From the NCBI RefSeq assembly GCF_003992615.1, contig NZ_RZMY01000013.1:1-64000 (forward strand): DNA of 64,000 bases, read 5' to 3'. Position numbers and translations under genes: made by a program. The DNA is from Flagellimonas beolgyonensis. GTDB lineage: Bacteria > Bacteroidota > Bacteroidia > Flavobacteriales > Flavobacteriaceae. This document shows positions 16,850-25,685 of this stretch, one piece after another. Within the stretch, counting starts at the first letter, position 1; each line of letters starts with the position of its first letter. Below the pieces are notes generated by a model. That model was not told where the DNA came from and ran no database searches. It saw only the letters and a program-made list of their open reading frames with translations.

Positions 16850-18631
16850 CTAGAATGTCCAGTTATGGGGAGTTTCCGGACTATAGGTGCAAAACGTGCC
16901 GGTTTTAATGGCATTGGATAAATGTTTTGCCATTTGTGGGTGTAGGTTGTCTATTTTTTTAATGGCATTTCGAATACGCCATGTAACGGCAGCCCTTGCT
17001 TTTTCATGGGATGCACCTGTGGTTCGAATTTTTCCCTGAAGACCGGTAACCTTGCCGATATGAAGTAGCAACGTTTCAAATTCGTCTTTAAACTTTTCCG
17101 CTTTTTCCACCATGCCCAGTTCCTCTGCATCTGTAATATCGGCCTGGAGTGATTTTAGTTTGGTTTTATACGCCTTGATGGCTTTTTCATCTGTCATAGC
17201 CGTTCCTTTGGCTTCCACCGAGGATCCCATAAGCGTTTCACAATGGAAATCCTTTTCCGGCTGTTTCAAAAGTCTGGCGATATCATGCAAACCCTTGCAA
17301 TTCTTTATGGTCACCTTCAAGCCTGCATAATTCAATTCCCAAACTTCCCCGAGGTCTATAAAGCTTCCTTCAGACTCATTGTCCAATAATTTTTGAGGTG
17401 TTGGGACCTTGGTTGTGGATTTGCCCAAAATAAAATCCCAAAACGGTTCCAGGTTGCTTTTCCCCTTGTATGGATTGACCACTTTTTGCCATGCAACAGC
17501 TTCTTCATTTGTCGGCTTTTTACCCTTATTGATGCAGGTCTTAAAAATAGCAAGATACTTGTTCCAGTACATTTGAACCTTATCGTACTGTCCCAGATAA
17601 TAATAAATGGCAGCGACCATGGCCGGAAAGTCGACCCACGTGGCCAAATGGGTTACCTGAAGACCCAGCCCTAGGGCCTTGTTGAATTCCCCTTTTTCAA
17701 AATAGATCAACATACCCATGGGCAAAAAAGCGTTGGGCTGCAATGGGTTCAGGTTTTTTGCTCTTAGATAAAGTTGTTCTGCTTCATCCAAATAACCCAA
17801 CCATAGTAGACCATTGGAAATGGAAACCAGGTTATTGGCATCGTTGGGATTCATTTTTAGCGACTTTCTGAACAAGTGTTCCGATTTCTCAAAGTCGCCC
17901 AAGTACAAAAAGGTGCGACCGAGCACCGCCAACGAAATATAATCGTTCTCATCCAGCTCAATGGCCTTCAATGCATTTTCATGGGCCCCCATCTGGCTGA
18001 CCTCCCATCTGTCCCATAATTGACAGCTCCATTCGTTGAAATAGGACAGTGAAATTCCCGTGTAGGCCCTGGCAAACATCGGATCGATTTTCAAGGCAGC
18101 TTCAAAATAGCCCCGGGCTTTAAGATCACTCTCTGTGGTACCTTTTTTAATTTCGTTCATCCCCAACAACCAATTTTCATAAACGGCAAGATCCACGGAT
18201 TCCTTTTTATAGGAGTAGGAGAGAAGATCCTGTTCTATTTGCTTTTGCAGCACGCTGACCACTTGTTGGGTGATTTTATCCTGGAATTTTAAAACAGACT
18301 CCAAGGTTTCATCGTGGTTGCCGGCAAAAACTATTTTATTGTCGCGTGTTCTAACCAATTGAATGCCAATCCGAAACCCCAAATCTGTTTTCCTGAAGCT
18401 TCCTGTAATCAAATAGTCTGCACCTAATTTGGAGATGGCATTGCTATCGGAGAGGTCATGGATATTTTGGGTGGATAATTGGGAAATGACCGACAATCCG
18501 ACAAATTTGGAAAAATTGATGATCAGATCTTCGGTAAATCCTTGGATCAAGGGACTGATGGATTCGTGTCCCCCTATTACCTGAAAAGGGAGCACGGCCA
18601 AAGTAGTCTCTTTATTTTCAATCAGTTCCAC
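16850..18631 (-). CDS. FlgO/TolB-N-like + TPR + C-terminal signalling domain fusion
   Basis: The gene begins with GTG, and TAA directly precedes it in frame, so this start is forced. Residues 10-120 (LAVLPFQVIGG, GFTEDLIINFSK, ADYLITGSFR) match the module found C-terminal to adenylate cyclase or HTH domains. Residues ~190-360 are tetratricopeptide repeats with alternating A/G/Y positions. Residues ~415-593 (NCKGLHDIARLLKQP, AVTWRIRNAI, TGTFCTYSPE) match a domain I know from the ends of actinobacterial LuxR/AAA-type and cyclase-like regulators. No catalytic or DNA-binding domain is visible. It probably acts as a sensory or scaffold protein; the ligand is unknown. Confidence 0.75.
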   Translation of the reverse strand: MELIENKETTLAVLPFQVIGGHESISPLIQGFTEDLIINFSKFVGLSVISQLSTQNIHDLSDSNAISKLGADYLITGSFRKTDLGFRIGIQLVRTRDNKIVFAGNHDETLESVLKFQDKITQQVVSVLQKQIEQDLLSYSYKKESVDLAVYENWLLGMNEIKKGTTESDLKARGYFEAALKIDPMFARAYTGISLSYFNEWSCQLWDRWEVSQMGAHENALKAIELDENDYISLAVLGRTFLYLGDFEKSEHLFRKSLKMNPNDANNLVSISNGLLWLGYLDEAEQLYLRAKNLNPLQPNAFLPMGMLIYFEKGEFNKALGLGLQVTHLATWVDFPAMVAAIYYYLGQYDKVQMYWNKYLAIFKTCINKGKKPTNEEAVAWQKVVNPYKGKSNLEPFWDFILGKSTTKVPTPQKLLDNESEGSFIDLGEVWELNYAGLKVTIKNCKGLHDIARLLKQPEKDFHCETLMGSSVEAKGTAMTDEKAIKAYKTKLKSLQADITDAEELGMVEKAEKFKDEFETLLLHIGKVTGLQGKIRTTGASHEKARAAVTWRIRNAIKKIDNLHPQMAKHLSNAIKTGTFCTYSPETPHNWTF

Positions 18632-18719
18632 TTAAAAAATACACTTGAGCCCCAAAGTTACAAAAGTTGGCTTGCGCGAGCTGATTAGTGGGCTGTTTCT
18701 ACATGGAAATATCCAGAAT

Positions 18720-19415
18720 CTACATTTTGGACAAACTGTCAATGGCCTCCTTTACCAAACTTTCCATAATATCGTAGCCCGCTTTGGTAACATGTACCTC
18801 GTCCGTGGTCAATGCTGCTGGAAGACCATTTCTGTTATCCGCCATTTTTGAAAAATAGTCCAGATACATGGCTTTTTCCTCCATGGCCATTTCTTTGAGC
18901 ATTGCATTGAGCTTAGGAATTTTGATATTGGGCTCCAGTCCGGGTCGCCATGGGTAGTCGAAAGCAGGCAAAACGGAACATACAATGGGAAAAATTTGAT
19001 TGGCCTTGGCCAATTGCACCATGGATTGAATGTTATTTCGAATTTCTTCCAAGGTCATGGGTCCCGTGTTTCCGGCTATATCGTTGGTTCCGGCCAAAAT
19101 AACCACAATGGTCGGCTTTAGGTCAATCACATCTTGACGGAATCGGAGCAACATTTGGGGAGTGGTCTGTCCACCGATGCCTCGGTTCACATAGGGGTTT
19201 TCACTAAAAAATTCCGGATGGGCATCCTGCCACATTTCGGTAATGGAATTTCCCATGAAAACCACTCGGTTCTCACCTCTTTCCGGTGCGCTCAGGTTGG
19301 CATTTGCCTTTTTGTATTTTTCCAAATTGGGCCAATCTTGGGCCGAAGTTTTGGTAGGGGTTAAAAAACCTAAAAATGAAAACATAACCCAAAGTAGTGT
19401 TCGACTTTTCAACAT
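18720..19415 (-). CDS. Exported SGNH/GDSL-family hydrolase
   Basis: The 231-residue protein has a signal peptide (MLKSRTLLWVMFSFLGFL, cleavage probably after TSAQ or SAQ). Block I is VVFMGNSITE with the nucleophilic serine. Block II is RGIGGQTTPQ, block III is LAGTNDIAG, and block V is TTDEVHVTKAGY with Asp and His. It belongs to the lipase/acylhydrolase group related to platelet-activating factor acetylhydrolase. The substrate is an unknown ester, possibly an acetylated sugar in the periplasm. Confidence 0.9.
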   Translation of the reverse strand: MLKSRTLLWVMFSFLGFLTPTKTSAQDWPNLEKYKKANANLSAPERGENRVVFMGNSITEMWQDAHPEFFSENPYVNRGIGGQTTPQMLLRFRQDVIDLKPTIVVILAGTNDIAGNTGPMTLEEIRNNIQSMVQLAKANQIFPIVCSVLPAFDYPWRPGLEPNIKIPKLNAMLKEMAMEEKAMYLDYFSKMADNRNGLPAALTTDEVHVTKAGYDIMESLVKEAIDSLSKM

Positions 19416-19449
19416 GCGACTGTTTTTGCTAAATGTAAGGATAATGTGA

Positions 19450-19707
19450 TTATCTTAAAAGTAGATAGAGCACCAAAAAGGCAATAATCGTTAAAAGAAC
19501 GGCCCACCAGGTCCTTCTGATTTCCTTCTCCCGTTGACTGAACATTTGTTTACGAATACGTAGTAAATCCCTTTTCGTGGCTTTTTTGAAATGCAGTTGG
19601 GTCACACTATCCTTGCCATAGACGTCATCTTTGGATTCATGCTCCCTCTTTTTTAAAAGAGACCTATTGAACTTGTCTGCTATTTTTGCATGAAAACCGA
19701 ATCCCAT
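19450..19707 (-). CDS. Small tail-anchored protein (85 aa), unknown
   Basis: A basic, charged N-terminal two-thirds is followed by one C-terminal membrane helix (TWWAVLLTIIAFLVLYLLLR). I do not recognise a family. It sits between the GDSL hydrolase and the S10 peptidase terminator, on the same strand as both. The uninterrupted frame and the well-formed helix make it likely to be real. Confidence 0.65.
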   Translation of the reverse strand: MGFGFHAKIADKFNRSLLKKREHESKDDVYGKDSVTQLHFKKATKRDLLRIRKQMFSQREKEIRRTWWAVLLTIIAFLVLYLLLR

Positions 19708-19747
19708 AGTATTTTATGAGTGCCCTATTTTCTTAAGTTGTTACAAA

Positions 19748-19776
19748 AAAAGGGCAGGAATTACTCCTGCCCTTTT
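19748..19776 (-). terminator. Intrinsic terminator of the S10 peptidase gene
   Basis: AAAAGGGCAGGA at 19748-19759 pairs with TCCTGCCCTTTT at 19765-19776 across a 5-base loop. On the minus strand the stem is followed by a T run, 19 bases after the peptidase stop. Confidence 0.85.
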
Positions 19777-19794
19777 GTATAAATTTATTCCATT

Positions 19795-21279
19795 CTAATA
19801 TTTAGCACTCTTTCCGTTGGCCTGGGTCCTTATTATAAAATTACGGATGTCCTCGTTGGCCGATTTCAAATCTTCATGGCGCAGGTACATCATATGCCCC
19901 GAACGGTAGCCCTTAAACTCGAAACGATCTTTCATACGACCGCTTGGATCTACTTGTGACATGGTGTATTTGGCCGCAAAATAGGTACAGGCACCATCAT
20001 AATAACCGGATTGTACCAACACATTCAAATAGGGGTTTTGCGCCATGGCCTGACGCAGATCGTCACGCACATTGTCATTGCTATCGTCCCATGGGCGAAC
20101 AGGTCCGAACATATTGTATTTAATGTCCGTTTTGAAGCCCAGTTCTTCCTGTAAATAATAGTTGATGGCCGGGGTAAAGCTATGCAACCAAGAAGTCAAT
20201 TCCGGCGCATAATCGGGTCGTGTTCCAAAAAGGGTCTTGTCGATACCTAAGTAACGGCTGTCCAAACGACCAATAGTGTAGCCCCCGTTGTCCTTCAATA
20301 AGGCTTTCCAAAAAAATTGGGTGGGTACCACCAAATTGTGGTCGATAATGTCCTTGGCCTTCAAGCCCGTAAAGTAGGCCATTTTTTCGGCAACCGCATT
20401 GCGCTCTGCCTCGGGGATAAATCCACCTTTGGCGATTGCGGGCAACAAGGTGTTGATGGTGTATTCCTCCACTTCGGGCAGCATGTCCAACAGGTCTTTA
20501 CTTTGTAAAGCAGGTGGCAACATTTTATGGTGCCAAGCCGCAGCAGCAAAATAGGGAAGATTTAAGGCCGCGGACACGGGATCGTTATCGCGGAACACTT
20601 TATAATCGGCTGGGGAAACCATGATCACGCCGTTCAAATACATCCATTGTTGGTTTTGAAGCGCCAAAGAAAGACCCATCACACGGGTACCACCATAACT
20701 TTCACCCACGATATATTTTGGAGATCTCCAACGATTGTTACGGGTCACAAAGGTGTTCAGCCATTCGGCCAAATATTTGGTGTCAGCGTTGATACCAAAG
20801 AATTTGGAACGGTCCACTTCCTTTCCGGTTTCTGGAATGGTTCGGGAATAGCCTGTATTGACAGGATTCACATAAACAATATCAGTCACGTCCAACACGG
20901 AATATGGGTTTTCCTTTACGCCATATGGCTGTACGGGATACCCTTCATCATCAATTTTCAATACGCGGGGACCGGTATAGGCCAAGTGCATCCAAACGGA
21001 ACCGGAACCTGGTCCACCGTTAAAGGAAATCAATAAAGGACGGTCTGCACGGTTCTTCACCCCATTTTTAGTGTAATAGGTGTAGTGCAAAGAGGCAATG
21101 GGTTTGCCCAATTCGTCCCAAACAGGCTGTGTACCAGTTGTAGCGGTATAATCGATACGTGCACCATTAATGGTCACAGCATGTTGTGTGGTGATCGTGG
21201 TATCGATCGGTAATTTTCGTTCTTGTGCGAACGTAAGGCCGGCGCATACAAATACGCCCAACAGAAGCAGTTTTTTCAT
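19795..21279 (-). CDS. Exported S10-family serine carboxypeptidase-like protein
   Basis: The 494 residues begin with signal peptide MKKLLLLGVFVCAGLTFAQ. The carboxypeptidase fold shows SFNGGPGSGSVW (oxyanion region), VGESYGGTR (nucleophile Ser), the Asp in LVQSGYYDGACTY and the His in YRSGHMMYLR. Peptidase S10 enzymes remove C-terminal residues from peptides. In Bacteroidota they are periplasmic or secreted and presumably support peptide nutrition. The gene is transcribed alone with its own terminator and is divergent from the oxidoreductase gene. Confidence 0.92.
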   Translation of the reverse strand: MKKLLLLGVFVCAGLTFAQERKLPIDTTITTQHAVTINGARIDYTATTGTQPVWDELGKPIASLHYTYYTKNGVKNRADRPLLISFNGGPGSGSVWMHLAYTGPRVLKIDDEGYPVQPYGVKENPYSVLDVTDIVYVNPVNTGYSRTIPETGKEVDRSKFFGINADTKYLAEWLNTFVTRNNRWRSPKYIVGESYGGTRVMGLSLALQNQQWMYLNGVIMVSPADYKVFRDNDPVSAALNLPYFAAAAWHHKMLPPALQSKDLLDMLPEVEEYTINTLLPAIAKGGFIPEAERNAVAEKMAYFTGLKAKDIIDHNLVVPTQFFWKALLKDNGGYTIGRLDSRYLGIDKTLFGTRPDYAPELTSWLHSFTPAINYYLQEELGFKTDIKYNMFGPVRPWDDSNDNVRDDLRQAMAQNPYLNVLVQSGYYDGACTYFAAKYTMSQVDPSGRMKDRFEFKGYRSGHMMYLRHEDLKSANEDIRNFIIRTQANGKSAKY

Positions 21280-21416
21280 AATGTAAGGTTGAATTAGTCT
21301 GCCCTAAATTTAAGGTTTTTGAAACTTCTTTTTTTGTTAAAGGAATGGTAAAACCCAAAAATGATCATTGTTCACGGATTCTTTTTAATTTTAAGAGCAA
21401 ACCAAAATCCATCGCC

Positions 21417-22556
21417 ATGAAACCTATCGACCGAAGAACCTTTAATCAAATGATGGCCAAGGGATCCGCTGGTGCCGCCATTTTATCCGCCGCTCCGTTT
21501 GCCTGTGCCATGGGCAGCACACAGGAAAAGCAAAAATTGGGCATCGCTTTGGTCGGTTTGGGAAGTTATAGTACATACCAGTTGGCCCCAGCTTTGCAGG
21601 ACACCCAACACTGTTACCTCGCGGGCATTGTTACCGGAACACCGGAAAAAGAAAAGGCATGGGCCACTAAATACGGTATTCCCAAAGGGAATATTTACAA
21701 TTACGACAACTTCGAAAACATTGCCAATAACGATGCTATAGATGTGGTGTATGTAGTACTACCCAACAGCATGCATGCCGAATTTGCGATTCGGGCGGCA
21801 AAAGCGGGCAAACATGTGATCTGTGAAAAACCGATGGGCATCAGTGTGGCGGAATGTGATGCCATTATCGATGCCTGTAAAAAGGCAGGGGTAAAGTTGG
21901 GTATGGGGTATCGTCTCCATTCCGAACCGTATACCCAGCAGGTGAAGCAATTTGTAAAGGATAAAACATTTGGCGATATCCAATATGTGGGGGCAGAGGC
22001 TGCCTATCGATCCACAGGGAATCCGGATCAGTGGCGGTTGAACAAAAAATTGTCCGGTGGTGGGGCATTGATGAACATGGGCGTCTATGCCATTCAGAGT
22101 GCCATTTACGGTACAGGTAAGAACCCGATATCGGTTTCTGCACAGGAATTTAGTACGCGACCTGATTATTTTAAAGATACGGATGAGACCATTATGGCCC
22201 AATTCGAGTTCCCGAGCGGGGCGGTGGCCAATATGTCCACTTCGCATAATTTCAATGCCAACAGCATGTATGTTTCAGGTACTTCGGGATGGTTTCAGTT
22301 GCAACCGGCCAATAATTACGGGCCGTTGAGAGGACGAACCTCGAGAGGGGAAGAGCTCAAGTTTCCGCACGAAAGCCAGCAGAAATTACAAATGGATGAT
22401 TTTGCCAAGCATGTGTTGTTTGGTGAGCCCAACAAAGCTACGGGCGAAATGGGCAAACGGGATATGATGATCGTAGAAGCGATTTATGCGTCCATCGCCA
22501 AAGGTGGGCAGACGATGGGCTTGGATTTTGAACCTGGATTTGGGTTTGGGGGGTGA
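21417..22556 (+). CDS. Gfo/Idh/MocA family oxidoreductase with Tat-like signal
   Basis: I start at the ATG at 21417 (MKPIDRRTFNQMMAKG), since upstream in-frame codons give an unstructured extension. The product has 379 residues. DRRTF plus the following hydrophobic Ala-rich stretch ending near residue 34 resembles a twin-arginine signal, so it is probably exported with bound cofactor. The NAD(P) fold begins LGIALVGLGSYST, and CEKPMG is the hallmark motif with the catalytic-site lysine. The C-terminal domain (about 160-350) is of the glucose-fructose oxidoreductase type. The substrate is probably a sugar but not identifiable. Confidence 0.88.
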   Translation: MKPIDRRTFNQMMAKGSAGAAILSAAPFACAMGSTQEKQKLGIALVGLGSYSTYQLAPALQDTQHCYLAGIVTGTPEKEKAWATKYGIPKGNIYNYDNFENIANNDAIDVVYVVLPNSMHAEFAIRAAKAGKHVICEKPMGISVAECDAIIDACKKAGVKLGMGYRLHSEPYTQQVKQFVKDKTFGDIQYVGAEAAYRSTGNPDQWRLNKKLSGGGALMNMGVYAIQSAIYGTGKNPISVSAQEFSTRPDYFKDTDETIMAQFEFPSGAVANMSTSHNFNANSMYVSGTSGWFQLQPANNYGPLRGRTSRGEELKFPHESQQKLQMDDFAKHVLFGEPNKATGEMGKRDMMIVEAIYASIAKGGQTMGLDFEPGFGFGG

Positions 22557-22578
22557 TTAATCAATTTCCTCTGATTGT

Positions 22579-23343
22579 CTAAAACCCCTCAAAAACCCCT
22601 AATCCAAACAAGGCAAAATCATACTTCACCGGATCATTGGGGTCCATTTTACGAAGATTTTTGTCAAGTTCCAACAAGGCCATGGCATCGTTTTGTTTAC
22701 GTTTCAGCAATTTCAGTTTGCGGCCCACGTTGCCGGTGTGCACATCCAACGGACAGGACAGTTTGCTGGGGGAAATGCCCTTCCACAGGCCAAAATCCAC
22801 CCCTGTACTGTTGTCACGGACCATCCACCGCAAAAACATGTTGATACGCTTTGCGGCTGAACCCTTGTTGGGATCGGAAATATGTTTGGTAGTCCGGATT
22901 TGGTGGGGCAGTTCAAAAAAAACTTCCTTGAATTTGGCAATGGCCGGTTGCATGGAATCCTTTGCTTGATGGGAAGTAAAAACCCCTTCCAATCCGTCGT
23001 GGTGGGTATAGATGTTTTGAAGACTGGTTACAAAGTAACCTAAATCGATAGCATTAAAAGTACGGTGTACAAAACCATGGAGTTTTTTCAGGTCGATCTC
23101 GGTGTGGTTCATCACAAAATCGTAGGGGGTGTTGCCCATCAAATCCATGAGCTTGGATGCATTGTTGATGATGCTCTTGCGATTGCCCCAAGCAATGGTC
23201 GCAGCCAAAAACGCACTGATCTCTATATCTTCCTTTTGCGTGAACCGATGGGGAATCTGTAGAGGGTCATCCTCCAAAAACTTGGGATGGTTGTATTGGA
23301 GGACCTTGGCGTCCAAAAATTCTTTGAGTTCGGCTTTGGTCAT
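22579..23343 (-). CDS. TIGR02757-family protein
   Basis: The 254 residues match the TIGR02757 conserved family: ISAFLAATIAWGNRKSI near residues 42-58, the central HGFVHRTFNAIDLGYF, and PLDVHTGNVGRKLKLL in the C-terminal third. The fold is thought to be helical and distantly related to HhH DNA glycosylases, but no activity is established. It begins one base after the end of the lolD-like gene, so the two are one operon. Confidence 0.88.
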   Translation of the reverse strand: MTKAELKEFLDAKVLQYNHPKFLEDDPLQIPHRFTQKEDIEISAFLAATIAWGNRKSIINNASKLMDLMGNTPYDFVMNHTEIDLKKLHGFVHRTFNAIDLGYFVTSLQNIYTHHDGLEGVFTSHQAKDSMQPAIAKFKEVFFELPHQIRTTKHISDPNKGSAAKRINMFLRWMVRDNSTGVDFGLWKGISPSKLSCPLDVHTGNVGRKLKLLKRKQNDAMALLELDKNLRKMDPNDPVKYDFALFGLGVFEGF

Positions 23344-23344
23344 A

Positions 23345-24013
23345 TCAATTCTTGGAAACGATCACGCCATCCACCATGGTCAGTTTTCGGTCGGCCATGT
23401 TCGCCAATTCCATATTGTGGGTTACCAAAACAAACGTCTGTCCAAACTCATCACGCAGTTTAAAAAACAATTGGTGCAGGTTATCCGCACTTTCGGAATC
23501 GAGGTTACCACTGGGCTCATCCGCAAAGACCACAGCAGGGTTGTTCATCAGCGAACGGGCCACGGCCACGCGTTGTTGTTCCCCGCCCGATAAGGCATTG
23601 GGTTTATGGTCGTACCGATGGGATAGCCCCAAAAAGTCCAATAGTTCTTTGGCGCGTTTTTCGGCTTCGGCCTTGGGTGTTCCTTTGATGAATGCCGGAA
23701 TACAGACATTTTCCAAAGCGGTGAACTCAGGCAACAATTGGTGAAATTGAAAGATGAACCCAATATGTTCGTTTCGGAACTTGGCCAAGCTCTTTTCGTT
23801 GAGTTGGTTGATGTCCGTATCCTGAATCAGCAGCGTACTTTCACCTTTGTTGGTGGGCACATCCAACGTACCTAAAATTTGCAAAAGGGTGGTTTTTCCT
23901 GCGCCGGAGGCGCCCACAATGGATACCACTTCACCCTTTTGGATTTCAATGTCCACACCCTTCAGGACCTTAAGATCCCCATAACTTTTTTGAATGTTTG
24001 TAGCCTTGATCAT
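23345..24013 (-). CDS. lolD: ABC transporter ATP-binding protein, LolD/MacB type
   Basis: A start at 24013 ([12 protein letters not shown]) is chosen because the 28 codons upstream encode no family sequence. The protein has 222 residues. Walker A is GASGAGKTT, the Q-loop is near [16 protein letters not shown], the signature is [15 protein letters not shown] and Walker B is [12 protein letters not shown]. This is the LolD/FtsE-like group, and in Bacteroidota it is the usual lipoprotein-releasing LolD. The permease partner is not in the window, so assignment to Lol rather than another MacB-like system is inferred. Confidence 0.85.
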   Translation of the reverse strand: MIKATNIQKSYGDLKVLKGVDIEIQKGEVVSIVGASGAGKTTLLQILGTLDVPTNKGESTLLIQDTDINQLNEKSLAKFRNEHIGFIFQFHQLLPEFTALENVCIPAFIKGTPKAEAEKRAKELLDFLGLSHRYDHKPNALSGGEQQRVAVARSLMNNPAVVFADEPSGNLDSESADNLHQLFFKLRDEFGQTFVLVTHNMELANMADRKLTMVDGVIVSKN

Positions 24014-24154
24014 AGAAGAACTTCTGTGGGTGAAAATACGGATTACGGGCGAGTGCGCAAAGATGTACGATCCAGAATTAGTTTTTTGGTTTGTCACCGA
24101 CTAATTCTTGAATAAATAGTACTTGGAAAAATAAAAATATACACAAACTTTGTT

Positions 24155-24162
24155 TAACTTTG
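24155..24162 (+). promoter_or_regulatory. -7 element (TAACTTTG) of msrA
   Basis: TAACTTTG matches TAnnTTTG and ends only seven bases before the msrA ATG, so the transcript leader would be almost absent. Confidence 0.5.
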
Positions 24163-24169
24163 ATGAATA

Positions 24170-24733
24170 ATGAATGAACAAAATAATATTCCTGTAGAAA
24201 CCGCCATTTTTGCTGGCGGTTGTTTTTGGTGTACCGAGGCGGTTTTTCAACGGTTGCAAGGCGTTATTGACGTAGTTCCCGGATACACCGGTGGAAGCAT
24301 CAAAAATCCAGCGTATCGTGAAATCTGTACTGGACGAACCGGCCACGCGGAAGCTATAAAAATCACATTTGATCCTTCCCAAATTTCATACACTGAGTTG
24401 TTGGAAGTATTTTTTGCCACTCACAATCCCACCACCTTGAACCGACAAGGGAATGACGTGGGCACCCAATATCGTAGTGAAATATTTTACACCAGCGAAG
24501 ATCAAAAACGCTTGGCGGAGGAGTTCATAGCCTTATTGGAAAACAAAAAAGTATTTTCGGACCCTATTGTAACGGTTGCTTCTGAAGAAAAACCCTTTTA
24601 TTTGGCAGAGGAGGAGCACCATGATTATTACAATGGGCATGGGGAACAACCCTATTGTCAGTTCATCATAGATCCAAAGATCAAAAAATTGAAGACCTAT
24701 TATTCTAAAAAATTAAAGAATGGCACCCTATAG
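24170..24733 (+). CDS. msrA: Peptide methionine (S)-S-oxide reductase
   Basis: It repairs the S-epimer of oxidised methionine in proteins. The 187-residue product has the catalytic [11 protein letters not shown] at about residues 16-26, followed by [12 protein letters not shown] and [19 protein letters not shown], all standard MsrA blocks. There is no signal peptide. Its last 14 bases overlap folE in another frame, so the two are translationally coupled. Confidence 0.95.
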   Translation: MNEQNNIPVETAIFAGGCFWCTEAVFQRLQGVIDVVPGYTGGSIKNPAYREICTGRTGHAEAIKITFDPSQISYTELLEVFFATHNPTTLNRQGNDVGTQYRSEIFYTSEDQKRLAEEFIALLENKKVFSDPIVTVASEEKPFYLAEEEHHDYYNGHGEQPYCQFIIDPKIKKLKTYYSKKLKNGTL

Positions 24734-25319
24734 ATACCTCGAAGAATACAACATTGACATTACCAATGAAGTTAAGGATCACTTCTCCAAGATTGTGGAC
24801 GACATTGGGGAGGATGTCACACGTGAAGGCTTGTTGAAAACTCCGGAGCGGGCTGCCAAAGCCATGTTGTTCCTAACACAAGGGTACAAACAGGATGCCG
24901 AGGAAATTTTACGTAGTGCCATGTTCGCTGAAAGTTATGATGATATGGTGATTATAAAGGATATTGAGATGTACTCCCTTTGTGAACACCATATGTTGCC
25001 CTTTTTTGGAAAGGCACATATTGCCTACATTCCAAACGGCCATATCGTGGGATTGAGTAAAATTCCTCGGGTAGTGGATGTATTTGCCCGAAGGTTGCAG
25101 GTGCAGGAACGATTGACGCATGATATTCTGGAATGCATCAATAATACCCTAAAGCCCAAAGGGGTAGCTGTGGTTATCGAAGCATCTCACATGTGCATGA
25201 TGATGCGCGGGGTACAAAAGCAGAATTCGGTAACAACTACATCTGGATTTCGAGGACAGTTCGAAAAAATTGAGACCCGTAACGAGTTTTTGAAGTTGAT
25301 CGGGTCAAATTTGTCCTGA
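24720..25319 (+). CDS. folE: GTP cyclohydrolase I
   Basis: It converts GTP to 7,8-dihydroneopterin triphosphate, the first step to folate and related pterins. The 199 residues are typical. The zinc ligands are the Cys in [11 protein letters not shown] and that in SHMCMMMRG, with the His in CEHH; the [18 protein letters not shown] block is diagnostic. The N-terminus runs through [22 protein letters not shown], the helical substrate pocket region. The ATG at 24720 lies inside the end of msrA. Confidence 0.97.
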   Translation: MAPYRYLEEYNIDITNEVKDHFSKIVDDIGEDVTREGLLKTPERAAKAMLFLTQGYKQDAEEILRSAMFAESYDDMVIIKDIEMYSLCEHHMLPFFGKAHIAYIPNGHIVGLSKIPRVVDVFARRLQVQERLTHDILECINNTLKPKGVAVVIEASHMCMMMRGVQKQNSVTTTSGFRGQFEKIETRNEFLKLIGSNLS

Positions 25320-25359
25320 CCTATTTTTCCAATTCGGGGGGAATGCCTATTTTTCGTGC

Positions 25360-25647
25360 ATGACAACCGAAAAGGATTCAAAATACCGTAATTTATTATT
25401 GGGACTGTTGTTCGACGGTATTGGTATGTTGTCCTTTGTGATTCCCGGTATCGGTGAATTCTCCGATGTGATCTGGGCGCCCATTGCCGGATGGTTGATG
25501 ACCCGTTTGTACAAGGGCCGAGTAGGACAAGCTGCCGGTTTGATCACTTTTGCCGAAGAGCTTGTTCCCGGATTGGACTTGATACCTACCTTTACCCTGA
25601 CTTGGATCTACACGTATTTTTTGGCCAAAAAAAAGGGCAACAAATAA
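25360..25647 (+). CDS. Small membrane protein (95 aa), unknown
   Basis: Two or three hydrophobic stretches are seen (about residues 13-30, 37-48 and 72-88), the middle separated by GRVGQAAGLITFAEELVPGLD. Similar proteins occur in flavobacteria without known function. It follows folE on the same strand at 40 bases, so it may be the third gene of the msrA-folE transcript. Confidence 0.7.
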   Translation: MTTEKDSKYRNLLLGLLFDGIGMLSFVIPGIGEFSDVIWAPIAGWLMTRLYKGRVGQAAGLITFAEELVPGLDLIPTFTLTWIYTYFLAKKKGNK

Positions 25648-25685
25648 AAAATCATCTGCTGCCCGTTCTTATTATCCGCTTCTTT

